A DNA stretch of 64,000 nt from Chlorocebus sabaeus. Lineage: Eukaryota; Chordata; Mammalia; Primates; Cercopithecidae. A program made the translations under genes and the position numbers. The notes under the pieces are model-generated. The model searched no databases, had not been told where the DNA came from, and was given only the letters and a program-made list of their open reading frames with translations. This document shows, in pieces, positions 1 through 11,889 of this stretch (its first letter is position 1; every line of letters begins with the position of its first letter). Location: assembly GCF_047675955.1 (NCBI RefSeq), contig NC_132916.1, forward strand, positions 68,937,481-69,001,480, read 5' to 3'.

Positions 1-486
1 GACAAATAGTCTCCCAACCCCTTATTTTCCATATCCCTTTTCCCAGAGGTATCTATTTTTAACTTTTAAAGATGCTTCATCCGATATGTAACTCCATTTC
101 TCTAAGTAATGTACTTGTAATGTTACTTCTGTTTTTTGTTTGTTTGTTTGTTTGTTTTAGACATTATTGACTTCCCTTCATGAACATGAGGATTTATGTA
201 TCTTTTGTCCTTCACCCTTACCAAATAAAGTCATAGATACTTCTAAGCTACTCATTCTCCTTATTTAGATTTATCTTATTTCTGAATAACTCAATGTTCA
301 GGGTTAACATTGCTGTGACTCTGTAGGCTATTCAGTGTCGAGCCATATGGGCAACGATGATGACTTTTTCTTGACTGTACAACTTGTAGTTTTTCCTCAG
401 TTACGAATTGTCATCTTTCCTCACTTGCCCAATTTCCTTGTACACATTTATCCCTAATCCATATTCCCCACCAGATGGTTAAATCT
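1..486. other. Intergenic sequence, no gene
   Basis: AT-rich single-copy-looking sequence with stops in all frames. The only structure seen is a short (TTTG)n run at about 131-158. No exon signals or recognisable repeat family. Confidence 0.6.
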
Positions 487-787
487 TTTCTTTTCTTTTC
501 TTTTTGAGACAGAGTTTCCCTCTGTCACCCAGGCTGGAGTGCAGTGGCGCAATATCGGCTTGCTGCAAACTCCGCCTCCCAGGTTCAAGCCATTCTCCTT
601 CTTTAGCCTCCCCAGTAGCTGGGACTACAGAGGCCCACCACCATGCCCAGCTAAGTTTTTGTAATTTTTAGTAGAGACGGGGTTTCACCATGTTAGCCAG
701 GATAGTCTCGATTTCCTGACCTCCTTATCTGCCCGCCTGGGCCTCCCAAAGTGCTGGGATTACAGGCGTGAGCCACCGCGCCTGGCC
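487..787 (-). repeat. Alu SINE, antisense, full length
   Basis: Reads as reverse-complement Alu: T-rich start, GAGACAGAGT, both monomers, ending GTGAGCCACCGCGCCTGGCC. Flanked by a direct repeat AAATCTTTTCTT at about 481-492 and 788-799, a target-site duplication showing an ordinary L1-mediated insertion. Confidence 0.97.
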
Positions 788-799
788 AAATCTTTTCTT

Positions 800-1140
800 G
801 ATACATTCATTCATGTTGGGTATTATCTCAGTTTTATTGTCTTAAGTTTCTTATGGAGCACTTGGGCCTAATAGTGTCCAGATGAGTTGCCCCCATGCTT
901 GGTACATCATCCTGAGTAAGTGTGGGAATTCCTTTTGCATTTCTCCTATTTACATCTCTTTTACCCTGTAACTCTTGTGTTCCTTTTTCAAGACTTACTC
1001 CATTATTTTGGTGGTGCACATCCTGCAGTAACTCCTTCAGAAAAATATGTGTATAGGAGAGGGGTAAATTTTTTGAGTAAAAGATATGCACCCTCACACT
1101 TAGTTCAGAAGTTGGCTAGATATTTAAGACAATCCTAAGC
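800..1140. other. Intergenic sequence, no gene
   Basis: Single-copy-looking sequence. Short open frames on both strands (72-87 codons) overlap one another, lack splice sites or recognisable domains, and are taken as chance. Confidence 0.5.
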
Positions 1141-2121
1141 AAAAAAAAACAAAGCTGGAAGCATCCTACTACCTGACTTCAAACTATACTGCAAGGCTAC
1201 AGAAACCAAAACAGTATGGTACTGGTACAAGAATAGATATTCAGACCTGTGGAACTGAACAGAGAACTCAGAAAGAAGACCGCACACCTACAACCACCAG
1301 ATTTGACAAATCTGACAAAAACAAGCAATGGGGAAAGGATTCCCTATTTAATAAATGGTGCTGGGAGAACTGGCTAGCCATATGCAGAAAATTGACACTG
1401 GACCCCTTCCTTACACTTTATACAAAAGTTAACTCAAGATGGATTAAAGACTTAAATGTAGGCTGGGTGCGGTGGGTCATGCCTGTAATCCCAGCAGTTT
1501 GGGAGGCTGAGGTGGGCAGATAATCTGAAGTCAGGGGTTGGAGACCAGCCTGACCAAAATGGCAAAACTCCATTTCTACTAAAAATACAAAATTAGCCAG
1601 GTGTAGTGGTGCGTGCCTATAATCCCAGCTACTCAAGAGGCTGAGGCAGGAGAATTGCCTAAACCTGGGAGGTGACCCAAATACCCATCGATGATAGACT
1701 GGATAAAGAAAATGTGGTATATACATACCCATGGAATACTATGCAGCCATAAATAACAATGAGATCATGTCCTTTGCAGGGACATGGATGGAGTTGAAAG
1801 CCATTATGCTCAACAAACCAACACCAGAACAGAAGACCAAACACTGCATGTTTTCACTTATAAGTGGGAGCTGAATGATGAGAACATATGGATGCATGGC
1901 AGGGAAACAACACATACTGGGGCCTGTCAGGGTGGGGTGGGTGTGGGTAGAGGAAGGGCATCAGGAAGAATAGCTAATGGATGCTGGGCTTAGTACCTAG
2001 GTGATGGGATGATCTGTGCAGCAAACCACCATGGCACATATTTACCTGTGTAACAAACCTGCACATCCTGCACATGTACCCCTGAACTGAAAATAAAAGT
2101 TAAAGGAAAAAAAAAAAAAAA
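1141..2121 (+). mobile_element. LINE-1 3' end (ORF2 C-terminal part, 3'UTR, poly-A), with internal deletion
   Basis: 1141-1460 matches the late ORF2 region of primate L1 (ACTGGTACAAGAATAGATAT and AATGGTGCTGGGAGAACTGG type motifs). 1673-2121 resumes at the TGATAGACTGGATAAAGAAA motif and runs through ORF2's end and the 3'UTR into a poly-A at 2105-2121. The element is 5' truncated. Several hundred bases of L1 between the two parts are absent and replaced by a 3'-truncated Alu. No coding capacity remains. Confidence 0.93.
1461..1673 (+). repeat. Alu SINE, sense, 3'-truncated, inside L1
   Basis: Starts GGCTGGGTGCGGTGG and runs through the left arm, mid A-rich linker and part of the right arm. It stops abruptly at GGGAGGTGAC, where L1 sequence resumes. 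It has no poly-A tail and no visible target-site duplication, so the 3' part was lost together with flanking L1. Confidence 0.93.
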
Positions 2122-2156
2122 GAAATTGACTAGATAGTTAATACTATCTGGATATT

Positions 2157-2301
2157 GGCCCGGCGTGGTGACTCACGCCTGTAATCCCAGCACTTTGGGA
2201 GGCCGAGGCAGGTGGATCACCTGAGGTCGGGAGTTCAATACCAGCCTGACCAACATGGAGAAACCCTGTCTCTACTAAAAAAAAAAAAAAAAAAAAAAAA
2301 A
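2157..2301 (+). repeat. Alu left-monomer copy with poly-A
   Basis: Only the left arm is present (GGCCCGGCGTGGTGACTCAC to GTCTCTACT), followed directly by about 23 A. This is either a monomeric or a truncated Alu. Confidence 0.92.
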
Positions 2302-3240
2302 CTATTTGGAAACTATTTCCCTTCGGAATTTTGAATGCCTTACCCCATTTTCTTGTAAATTCCTGTGTTGCTGCTGAGAAGTTCAGAGCCCTTTTGATTT
2401 CTGATACTTTGTATGCAATCTTCCTTCTCCCATCCCACTGGAAACTTTAAAATCTTCTCATTGACCCCATTGTCTAGTCAGTTAGGGTTGCTGGAACAAA
2501 GTACCATAGACTGATTGGCGTATATACAACACAAATTCTTATCTCACAGCTCTGGAGGCTGGAAGTCCAAGATCAGAGAGCCAGCATAGTCAGGTTCTGG
2601 TGAGGGCCTTCTTCTAGATTGCAGGTGGCCTTCTTCTGGTTGTATCCTGACTCGGCAGAAAGGGGGAAAAGCGAGCTCTGTGGGGTCTCCTTTTATAAGG
2701 ACACTTATCCCACTCATGAAGTTCCACCCTTAAGACCTAATTACTTCTCGAAGGACCCACCTCCTAATACTATCACATTGGGGGTTAAGATTTCAACATA
2801 TAAACTGGGGGCAGGGGAGACATAAACATTCTGTCCCTAAGTCCTGTGTTCTGAAATAGCTCTGTGATGTGTCTTGGTGTGGATATATTTTCATTGCTGG
2901 ATACTCAGCGAACTGTTTCACGCTGCAGACATGTATCCTTCAATTTTCAGAAATCTTAAATTATTTCATTGATGAAATAATTGATTTTTCTAATCTATCT
3001 TTGAAGAATTTCTTCAGGACTGGCCTTTTACTTTGCCTATGTTTTACCTGTTATTTTATATGCTGTTTTCTTTCTTTCTGGGAGACGTCTTCGACCTTAT
3101 CTTCCAATCCATCTATTGAGTTTTCATTTTTACAACGTTTAAATTTATTTTTTGTTCTCTTTATTTTGTTTCATTAATTTTTGTTTCATTAATTTAAAAT
3201 CTTCGAATACCTCTCTCTATATATTATTATTATTATTGAA
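2302..3240. mobile_element. Old L1M-type LINE fragment, split by an LTR
   Basis: 2330-2474 and 2843-3240 resemble mammalian L1M sequence: the TGATGTGTCTTGGTGTGGAT motif, then T-rich text about ATCTTCCAATCC. The two halves read as one diverged element interrupted by the MaLR LTR at 2485-2842. Orientation was not resolved by eye. Confidence 0.55.
2485..2842 (-). mobile_element. MaLR solo LTR (MLT1 group), antisense
   Basis: Reads as the reverse complement of an MLT1-type LTR: GGAACAAAGTACCATAGACTG, CTGGAGGCTGGAAGTCC, TTTTATAAGGACACT, CACCTCCTAATACTATCACA, ending near ACATAAACATTCTGTCCC. No internal retroviral sequence is attached, so it is a solo LTR. Confidence 0.85.
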
Positions 3241-3253
3241 AGACGGGTGGGAA

Positions 3254-3556
3254 CAGCCAGGCACAGTGGCTCTTGCCTGTAATCCCAGCACTTTGGGAGG
3301 CTGAGGTGAGTGGATTGCTTGAGCTCAGGAGTTCAAGACCAGTCTGGGCTACATGGCGAAACCCTGTCTCTACAAAAAAAAAAATGCAAAAAAATGCTAG
3401 TCATGGTGATACACACCTGCAGTTTCAGCTACTTGGGAGGCCGAAGTGGGAGGATTGCTTGAGCCCAGGAGGTGGAGTTGCAGTGAGCTGAGATTGCACC
3501 ACTGCACTCCAGCCTGGGCAACACAGCAGGATCCTGTCTCAAAAAAAAAAAAAAAA
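3254..3556 (+). repeat. Alu SINE, sense (old, J-like)
   Basis: Full dimer from GCCAGGCACAGTGGCTCTTG to CTGTCTC plus an A-run. Many substitutions, and the J-type text GGATTGCTTGAGCTCAGGAG. Confidence 0.95.
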
Positions 3557-3562
3557 GTGTAG

Positions 3563-3878
3563 GTCGGGCACAGTGGCTCATGCCTGTAATCCCAGCACTT
3601 TGGGAGGCCGAGGTGGGCAGATCACCTGAGGTGAGGAGTTCGAGACCAGCCTGGCCAACAAACATGGTGAAACTCCGTCGTAACTAAAAATACAAAAAAA
3701 TTAGCCAGGCATGGTGGTGGGTACCTGAGATCCCAGTTACTAGGGATGCTGAGGCAGGATAATTGCTTGAACCAGGAGGTGGAGGTTGCAATGAGCCAAG
3801 ATCACACCACTGCACTCCAGCCTGGGCGACTCAGTGAGACTCCGTCTCGCAAAAAATAAATAAATAAATACATACATA
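3563..3878 (+). repeat. Alu SINE, sense
   Basis: Second sense Alu arrayed directly after the previous copy. Starts GGTCGGGCACAGTGG and ends in an A-rich tail diversified to AAATAAATAAATACATACAT. Confidence 0.95.
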
Positions 3879-3892
3879 AAAAGATGAGAAGT

Positions 3893-4214
3893 TGTATTCA
3901 TTCATTTTCGCACTGCTAATAAAGACATACCCAAAACTGGGAACGAAAAGAGGTTTAATTTGACTTAGAATTCCACATGGCTGGGGAGGCCTCTGAATCA
4001 TGGCGGAAGGTGAAAGGTACTTCTTACATGGCAGCAACAAGAGAAAATGAGAGAAACAGTAAAAGCGCAAACTCCTGATAAACCCATTAGATCTCGTGAG
4101 ACCTATTTACTATCACGAGAATAGCACAGGAACGTCCCTCCCACAACATGTGAGAATTCTGGGGATAACAATTCAAGTTGAGATCTGAATGGGGACACAG
4201 CCAAACCATTATCG
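3893..4214 (-). mobile_element. MaLR solo LTR (THE1/MST type), antisense
   Basis: Reverse-complement THE1/MST text: ACATACCCAAAACTGGGAA, CCACATGGCTGGGGAGGCCT, TCATGGCGGAAGGTGAAAGG, ATCTCGTGAGACCTATT, ending about GGGGACACAGCCAAACCAT. No internal region is attached. Confidence 0.9.
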
Positions 4215-4311
4215 GGGTCTTGCTGTGGTGTCCAGGCTGGCCTTTGACTCCTGGGCTCAAGTGATCCTTCTGCATAGCTGGGAATACAGGCATGTACCAC
4301 CTTGCTGGACT
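4213..4311 (-). repeat. Alu fragment, antisense
   Basis: About 100 bp of old Alu left-arm sequence (GGGTCTTGCTGTGGTGTCCAG through GCATGTACCACC), abutting the preceding LTR. Confidence 0.8.
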
Positions 4312-5250
4312 CCTCTCTATAGATATTGATACTAATTTTAAAAGAAGTTTTACATTTTTTTTTCCTGACAGCCTAGTCTTTGTTTCCTTCAAGTTGCCTT
4401 TTGCTGTTTATGTATTTTATTTCAACATTTGTGTAGGAGGCTATCCTCAGATGTCTGATAATTCTTAATTGTCTGCTAATGATTAAGGGTATCACAATAA
4501 AAAGCCAAGCAGAAGCTCTCCGTACATGGGTGGCTTTCATTTCTTCATTGACATGGGTCAGCTATTTTGGTTTGGAACCTCCACTGTCTATTATGGTGTT
4601 TCCTCTTGGGCTGTTTGGATTCCCCACAGAAGGCACCTTCAGTCTCCTGTATGAATGGGGAAGGCCTGGCTCCCTGTATTCTGGTTGTCGTACTGGGAGA
4701 GGAGGGAGGTGGTGTCGATCCCCCTTGTGTTTGATACACTTCCCCTACCTTGACTTGGTTCCCTGGTTTAGAGATCCTCTGATTTCTCTGTTCGAAGAAC
4801 ACAGTTCTAATCTTCTTCTGGGGTTGCAGCTGCCTAGTTGTGTAGGGTGGGCCAAGGAATTGAGGAATCTAACTATTTCTTTCAACCAATCCTTTTGATC
4901 CTGTCCTCACCACCCTCCACTTCCAGGGTACTTGGTGCCTTCAATTCCTGGGCTTTTGCCTGACATTTCAGTGGATATTATATATGTATTTTTCTTAGCT
5001 GCCCTTGCTGCTAACTCAGGGTTAGGCTTTTTCAGACCCGCAAAGTCAATTTCCCTTTGGCCATGTTCTTTCCTCCTTCAAAGGTGTTGTCATTATCTCC
5101 CTCTCCTTGGAGTTTTATGCCTTAAAATAAGTCCTTTTGGTGTAGTTTCAGTAGGGTTTGGGAAGAAGCAAAGAGAGTTCAATCTCTATCTTTACCGGAA
5201 GTCACTGCAATTGAGTTTTTGATTATTAAAAGTTTGAACAGCCTCTTGTT
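4312..5250. other. Anonymous intergenic sequence, possibly old LINE
   Basis: No gene seen. The 139-codon plus-strand frame at 4479-4898 has no initiator context, splice sites or domain. The texture is similar to the L1M-like block at 2.3-3.2 kb, so a decayed LINE is possible but not shown. Confidence 0.4.
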
Positions 5251-5251
5251 G

Positions 5252-5446
5252 CCGGGGTAACATGGCGAAACCCAGCCTCTATAAAAAAATAAAAAAATTA
5301 GCCAGGCGTGGTGGCGGGTAGTCCCAGCTACCCTAGAGGCCGAAACATTAGGATCACTCGAACCCAGGAGGTGGAGGTTGCAGTAAGGTGACATCATGCC
5401 ACTGCACATCAACCTGGGTGACAGAGGGAAACCCTGTCTCCAAGAA
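5252..5446 (+). repeat. Alu fragment, sense
   Basis: 5'-truncated Alu beginning GGGGTAACATGGCGAAACCC and ending CTGTCTCCAAGAAG. Confidence 0.9.
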
Positions 5447-5461
5447 GAAAAAATATTTGAA

Positions 5462-5717
5462 GGCCAGGAGAGGTGGCTCATGCCTGTAATCCCAGAACTT
5501 TGGGTGAACAAAGTGAAACCCCGTCTCTACAAACAATACAAAAATTAGCCAGGTGTGGTGACCCATGCCTCTAGTCCCAGCTACTTGGGAGACTGAGGTG
5601 GGAGGATCACTTGAGCCTAGGAGGTGGAGGCTGCAGTGAGCAGTGATCGCGACACTGCACTCCAGCCTGGGCTCCAGAGACCCTGTCTCCAAAAAAAAAA
5701 AAAAAAAAAAAAAAAAT
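5462..5717 (+). repeat. Alu SINE, sense, internally deleted
   Basis: Starts GGCCAGGAGAGGTGGCTCAT. The left arm jumps from the CCCAGAACTTTGGG motif to GTGAAACCCCGTCTC, losing about 60 bp. The right arm is complete with a 25-A tail. Confidence 0.93.
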
Positions 5718-5819
5718 GAGTATTTAGTATTTACTTTTTTATATAAATACAATAATTTATGGGGCTTTTGAAATTTTGGATAACATTTTATAAGCATCTA
5801 TGATCATCTGGCTAGTCTT

Positions 5820-6053
5820 AACATAGTGTTTTTTGTCCTCTTGTGTTGCTGTAAAGGAGTACCCAAAGCTGGGTAATTTGTAAAGAAAAAAGGTCTATTT
5901 GGCTTGCAGTTCTGCAGGCTGTACAGGAAGCACCAGCATCTGCTTCTGCTGAGGGACTCTGGCTGCTTCCACTCATGATAGAAGGGGAAAGGCAGCCAGA
6001 GCGGGCAGATTACCCGGCCAAAGAGGAGAAGAGAGAGGGGGAGGGAGATACCA

Positions 6054-6084
<31 letters not shown>

Positions 6085-6545
6085 GTTTTTGAGACGGAGT
6101 TTTGCTCTTGTTGCCCAGGCTGGAGTGCAATGGCACAATCTCGGCTCACTGCAATCTCCACATCCCGGGTTCAAGCGATTCTCCTGCCTCTGCCTCCTGA
6201 GCAGCTGGGATTACAGGTGTGCGCCTCCATGACTGGCTAATTTTGTTTTTTCAGTTGAGATGGAGTTTCTCCATGTTGGTCAGGGTGGTCTTGAACTCTC
6301 AACCTCAGGTGATCTGCCTGCCTCGGCCTCCCAAAATGCTGGGATTACAGGCTCCTTTTAACAAGCAGTTTTGAAGGGAACTAATTGAGTGAAAACTCGC
6401 TTATTACCTCAAGGACTGTACCAAGTGCGTCATGAGGGATCCTCCCCCATGAACTCAAACACCTCCCATTAGACCCCACCTCCAACATTGGGGATCAAAT
6501 TTTAACATGATATTCGGAGGGAACAAATATCCAAACTATATTACA
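5820..6545 (-). mobile_element. MaLR LTR (MST/MLT1 group), antisense, split by an Alu
   Basis: 5820-6058 and 6352-6545 are the two halves of one LTR (ACCCAAAGCTGGGTAATTTG near one end, CATTGGGGATCAAATTTTAACATG and GGAACAAATATCCAAACTATA at the other). The intervening Alu sits at a CAGGCTCTTTT target. Confidence 0.88.
6059..6351 (-). repeat. Alu SINE, antisense, inside the MaLR LTR
   Basis: A T24 tract then TTTGAGACGGAGTTTTGC, ending at GGGATTACAGG. The last ~20 bases of the Alu 5' end are missing. Insertion postdates the LTR. Confidence 0.95.
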
Positions 6546-7716
6546 CAGCTATTGCATTAACCTAGTATTTTGCAAACTTGAGTAATGTTCTAACCCTACT
6601 TAAGGAAAAATGAAATCTATAGATTCCTGGTGCCGAATTACATTATTTTAATTACAACATTATTTACATGTGTACAAACAAGCATCCACTATTTATTCTT
6701 ACAGCTCTTGTCTAGTTGTATAAGCAAAGACAAAAAACCAATTCAACAAAAGCATGTATTTAATTCAAATTAACAACATAAATTTAATGTGACAGATTAT
6801 TTTAATGGAGCAGCATTGCTGCTCTAAATATGAATATGGTGCTTATTGCTGTGTCCTGGGTTCTTTCAAGTTCTTCATCCATCTGCTACAATGTGTTGCA
6901 TGAGAGACAAATTCATCCATCTCTCCCTGAATTTGAAACACAGACAAACCATTTTTCAGATAGCAAGATTTGTTGCTATACAAGCATGACTTAGCAAGAA
7001 TGCATCTTTTACCTACTGAGCCTGCATCTGTTCTTATTATATTAGTCTCTAACAAATATGACACAACTTCATGATGCCAAGGGGATCATAAATGTGAAAA
7101 AGAATTTTGCTCTTCTTTTAATTTAAATGTATTTTCTGAGGAATGTTTGTGCTGCCCACATGAGTTGACTGGTGACACTAGTTGGTCCTTAGCGCTCTGG
7201 GAAGCTTTCCTGGAGAAGGTGACCTTTTTATCAAAGCAGGAAAATAGTATGTACTTATGTAGAATTACAGAAATGAAAGGCACCTTTTCCTGGATTTTCT
7301 TCACAAAGTAAGAGCAAATACTAGGCAAATAGAGCTGCCTATTGGGAGAAGGGCACATTTGATGTGGCAATACCATTTCATTCTCGGGCAGATGGCCACC
7401 AGTTTGAGGTCTGTGGTAATTTGATCTATACTGAAAAGCAATGGGACCTAATTTTGTAAATCAAAATAGTTGACTTTGTTAAAATAATCAATATCTTAAA
7501 ATTGTCTGCATAACTCCAATATTTTCCTCTTTTCCTGAAATGGACTCCTTGGGATTTCCTCTAGGCTCACATAGCTAGAAATGCCCAGTAATCACTGGGA
7601 GGTATTACTTATCAGTGCATCAGATCCCCCTGCTAGTTCCCTGGAGAAGAAATCCACATAGTGTCTGGTCCTGCCCTCCAGGCCCTCAATGTAAGATGGG
7701 AAACTCATGTAGCCGT
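6546..7716. other. Intergenic sequence, no gene
   Basis: About 1.2 kb of single-copy-looking, moderately AT-rich sequence. Two minus-strand open frames of 73 and 96 codons (6843-7064, 7086-7376) have no domain, no splice context and no neighbouring exon. I see nothing else. Confidence 0.5.
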
Positions 7717-8022
7717 ATTTATTTGAGACAGGGTCTCACCCTGTCACCGAGGCCAGAGTGCAGTGGCACCGTCACTGCTCTCTGCAATCTCGAACTCCCA
7801 GTCTCAAACGATCTTCCCACCTCAGCCTCCCAAGTAGCTGGGTCTACAGGTGTGTGCCACCGCACCCGGCTAATTTGTATTGTTTTATTTTTTATTTTTT
7901 GGTAGAGACAGAGTCTCAATATGTTGCCCAGGCTGGTCTCTAACTACTGGGCTCAAGTGATCCTCCCTGCCTCAGCCTCCCAAAGTGCTGGGATTAGAGG
8001 CATGAGTCCCTGCACCTGGCCA
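7717..8022 (-). repeat. Alu SINE, antisense (old, J-like)
   Basis: TTTGAGACAGGGTCTCACCC to CCTGCACCTGGCC. GGGCTCAAGTGATCCTCC is J-type text. Confidence 0.95.
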
Positions 8023-9359
8023 CGTCTTTGAAAAGCAGAGTAAGAACACAGAAGAATTTGGCTTCCATCTAAAAGCTATGAGAGTTTTCTAGAAGGAAAT
8101 AATGCTTGGTAAGGCAGGGCCAGTTGATTAATACCATAACTTGATCAAGCGCAGGTGTAAGTCATGTTGGCCATCTCTCCTCAATACACAGAGGCGGTGC
8201 CCAGAGGGAGAAGTCCCGGAAGCAGGGAGGGAGGTGGGGCGACGGGCCCTGGAGACACCAGATCCATTACAAATCAGCTGACAGTTTAGAGTCGGCTTTC
8301 CAGAGTGGCCTCAAAAACATTGAACTGACCTCATCCAGCTTTCCTGTCTGATGAGTTGCACTGCAGCAGGAGGAGGCACAATCCAGAGAGCGGTGTACCT
8401 TATTGCAAGTGAATTGCAAGGGTGTATCCAGGAACCTGAATCTTGCCTCTGGGAAAGGAAGCTGCAGAGCTACACTGAAGGTTAGGGCTCTTGCCAAATA
8501 GGCTGATTTAGGGCACATTCTAGTTCCAATAGCCAGCTGGAGTCTGGCAGGAGAACCAGTGCAAAACCAGACATAGAAGATGTCTGACCATGGCCTGGAA
8601 ATCTAGATGGTGATCCTCCACCCCCTGCTTACCAGGCTAAGGCTGCAAATGTGTTTGGGTTAGCGTGTGTTAGGGAGCTAGGGAGACCATGCAGGACTCC
8701 AACAAAAGGAAATGTTCCTCCTGCCTCTTGCCACCGTTCATACATATTCCATGTCTTCCTTTGCCTGAAGCCCTCTCATAGGACTGCTCTTTTCCTGGTC
8801 AATTTTTATATTGAACTGGGCTCATTCAGTTGCAAGTGACAGAATTCCAATACACATGAACATTCAGGATAAAGGGAGTGATAGGGCACTACCGATGGGC
8901 ATGGAAGCCAGCGACTCTTGCATCTTCAACTTTCTCTGTATATTTTTAGCTCCCAGTGCAATAGTTTATTTTTCTCCTTCTATAGAAGTGGAACTCCAGC
9001 CAGTAGTAGGAGCAGGAGAGGGGAATGGAGGGATTATGTCTCAATTTTATGTCACTACAGTTTACTAATTCCAAAGGAAAAAAGAAAAAGGTATCTTTCC
9101 CTTTCAGTGTTACCATGAAAACGCCTAGCAAGGACTATGATGGGCTTAACTTGAATCTCTGGTCCCTTCTTAGGCTAATTACTGTGGTTGGGGAAGGGGC
9201 CCCATGATTGGAGCCCACCCCCAGGCTAAGTGATTGACAGTCCCACAAAATGATTGACAGCCACATAAAATCTAATTGGAGCAGAAAAGGAAATCTCCAA
9301 AGGAAGGGATAATATTCCTTCAATAAGAGAAGAAAGATGCTGGGCACAGGCAAGACAAC
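8023..9359. other. Intergenic sequence, no gene
   Basis: Single-copy-looking. A locally GC-richer patch at 8190-8260 has few CpGs. The text TTGCAAGTGACAGAATTCC at about 8830 suggests a decayed interspersed repeat. No exon signals supported. Confidence 0.45.
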
Positions 9360-9650
9360 AGGTACCTTTTAGGATTCCTACTGAACCGCTAAGGCTCAGT
9401 TTGGGTGTTACTTCTTGGTACTGCCCATTCCTGTCCTTTCTATTGGGTTATGTGTCTCTCTTTTGGCTCATGTTACATTTTGGCTGTGCTGGTGTACCCT
9501 ATTAATTTATAATTGTCTATCTATGTATTGGTCTTTCTGTGAGACAGTGAGCTCTTTGAAGATAAGCACTGTGGCCTATCCCATTTGCATATCCTGCTTT
9601 GCAGCAGATAATGGAAGTTCCAGGAACGTTTTCAATAAAGAATGAATGAA
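9360..9650 (+). repeat. LINE-2 3' end, sense
   Basis: Diverged L2 tail: GTGAGCTCTTTGAAGATAAG, then GTGGCCTATCCCATTTGC, ending TTTTCAATAAAGAATGAATGAA, the L2 terminus pattern. Confidence 0.75.
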
Positions 9651-9729
9651 GACAATCACAAAATGGCAGCCAGTCCTCTTGAGTTAAGAGAAAGGGGAAA
9701 GGAACATAATAAAAGTAAAAAATACCAGA

Positions 9730-9855
9730 TTTGGTGTAAATGCTTTATATTAACTAACTCATTTGATTCTCACAACACTTGCAGGAGGTATTATTCTTTC
9801 TACTTTACAGGTAGGAAGCTAAAGGTTAAGTTCCACAAACTTACATGGCTGATAG
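9730..9855 (-). repeat. MIR SINE, antisense
   Basis: TTAACTAACTCATTTGATTC then TCACAACACTTGCAGGAGGT and TACTTTACAGGTAGGAAGC follow the reverse-complement MIR core and tail. Confidence 0.75.
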
Positions 9856-11869
9856 CCTTCAATATCATAATAAGCACTTAGGTAACTTAAATCTAGACCA
9901 GTTCTCTTTCAGCTACGCTTGCTTTCTTCCCCCGCCTCCTCCCCTCTTCTTCTGGTTAACAATGAACTCATGTAACATAGGCATCTTCTTTTCACTTCTT
10001 AATAATTCGGACATTTTCCCCCAATAGATGGTTTTATTTTACCTAAAGGTATTCCCTGATCTGCTTTGTGTCTTTCATTTGCTTCTTGGTAAAATCAGAG
10101 AGTTGATGTAAAGACTCTGTAAAATCTTTTTCAGCAACAACATTATAAAATTATACAAATTAAATTAAGCCAAGAAAAATTTACAAGTAGGATAAACTCA
10201 GCGTAGACCGTGTTTTGTTCAAGTTTACCCCGAAGGTGGTGCTCTGGGTTTCCCACCCTCCACTTTCTCCGCGTCTCTTGGGTTTCCCACCCTCCACCCT
10301 CTCTGCATCTCTTCCTTCTCTTTTTGGGGCTTCCTTCATTCTCCCATTTAGATCAATCAGTTGCTCTTCTCTGCCCAACGACTTAGTGCTTTTATTTTGC
10401 CCTTCTTTGGATTTCACATTTCAGCTCCCGTATTCTCAATATTCCTGTCCTCTTTGTCCTCTCATCATTAGACTTTCTCTTCAGGGCCTTATTTCCTCAG
10501 AACTGGGCCATGCTTCCTACCACCTGTGCAGGTTAAATTGCCAGGAATAGTCCTAGGGTGTTAACAATTGTAGGTAACCTCCAGGGTGGTCTGAATAGAA
10601 TGAAACACTTGAATTCAAAGGGATAAAGATAATCATGGGTATTTCACAATTATGATCGATCCAGTATGGATTTCTTTTTTCTGGCAGGGTAATTTCTCGA
10701 CCCCTCCAATCATCCAAAGTGACCTATTTGAGGCGAGCCCCCTAGAGCACAGGGCTCAAAGTGTGGCTCCTCGGCCATCCTGATCTAAACCTAAGCAGTT
10801 GCCTGTTAAACCTGCAACTTCCTGGGCCCCACCAGACCTACTCAATCAGAATTTTTCTGGGGAATGGCGGTCAATCTGAATTTAAAATATATTCTCTGGG
10901 TAATTCATGAGTGCACTAAGTTGTAAGGAACTCAGCCTTTGTGCTACTTATTTTCTAAAAGTTTCATGTGCTATTATTTTTTGTTTCTTTAATTCTATTA
11001 CAAAAATTTATTTATATGATAAAATTTTATCAACTTGCACAAATACTAGATGTTTGACTGAAGAATTTACCAACAATACTCAGCAAAAATCCAGTATCTA
11101 TTACACACAAGCTCCAGATTTATACTTTTTTCACCTGAAAAATATAAGAAAGGCTAAATTCTCTAACCTTTCCTCCTCTCTTAAATGCTTATATGTGGGG
11201 CTTTAATCATAGTCAATACTAAAGGTAAAGCTAAGGAAGTGTCTTGATTTTTTTATACATTGTGTATTTTCCCATGTCTACTGTTTAAAGAGAAACTGCA
11301 TTTACACAGTCTTGCACAAAGTTTAGTGGCAAATGTTTTCTTTTTGGTTCTTATATTAGGATGCAGTTCCCTGTATATGAACAATATTTATGTGAATCAT
11401 GTCTATATACACTATACACACATATACATATATCTTTATATATGAATCTATATATACACTACTCATATTATAATTTTCTCCTTTGTCACAGGCTTTCTCT
11501 CCTCCAGTGAACTAACTCTGTTTTCCTTAATTTTCACCGTTCTATGGTGACTACAGGGCAATTCTGACTTTGGGTTAACAGTAGACCCAGGGTCACATTC
11601 CTATCATTCTTTCCAGATGTTCTACAGTGAGCTGATCTTTGGGATGAGCAGACAAAACCCCACTGGGCATCCTCGTTGCAGGCCCATTACTTCAGAGGCC
11701 TGTCTCCACCGTGCCTCACCTAGATTCTCTGGATATAAAGGAAGATCCCACTGTGCTGTATGGAAATAAAGCCCTCTGTGGTCAAGATCGCCCACCAAAT
11801 GTGGTTTCCCTACCAAATAAAGAAAGTGTTGGAGGACAGGACCAGCACAGGACCAGCTTGAGATCTCTT
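9856..11869. other. Intergenic sequence, no gene
   Basis: About 2 kb without a supported gene. The 10215-10550 frame of 111 codons is C/T-rich low-complexity text containing a duplicated GGGTTTCCCACCCTCCAC unit (about 10246 and 10279). 11395-11465 is an AT/TATATA-rich low-complexity patch. Confidence 0.5.
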
Positions 11870-11889
11870 GATCATTCCATCAATAAGAA

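Noticed and set aside
5354..5797. 147-codon minus frame and many similar frames with the texts HCNL and SSWDYR
   Set aside because: These are antisense or sense translations of Alu elements, not genes.
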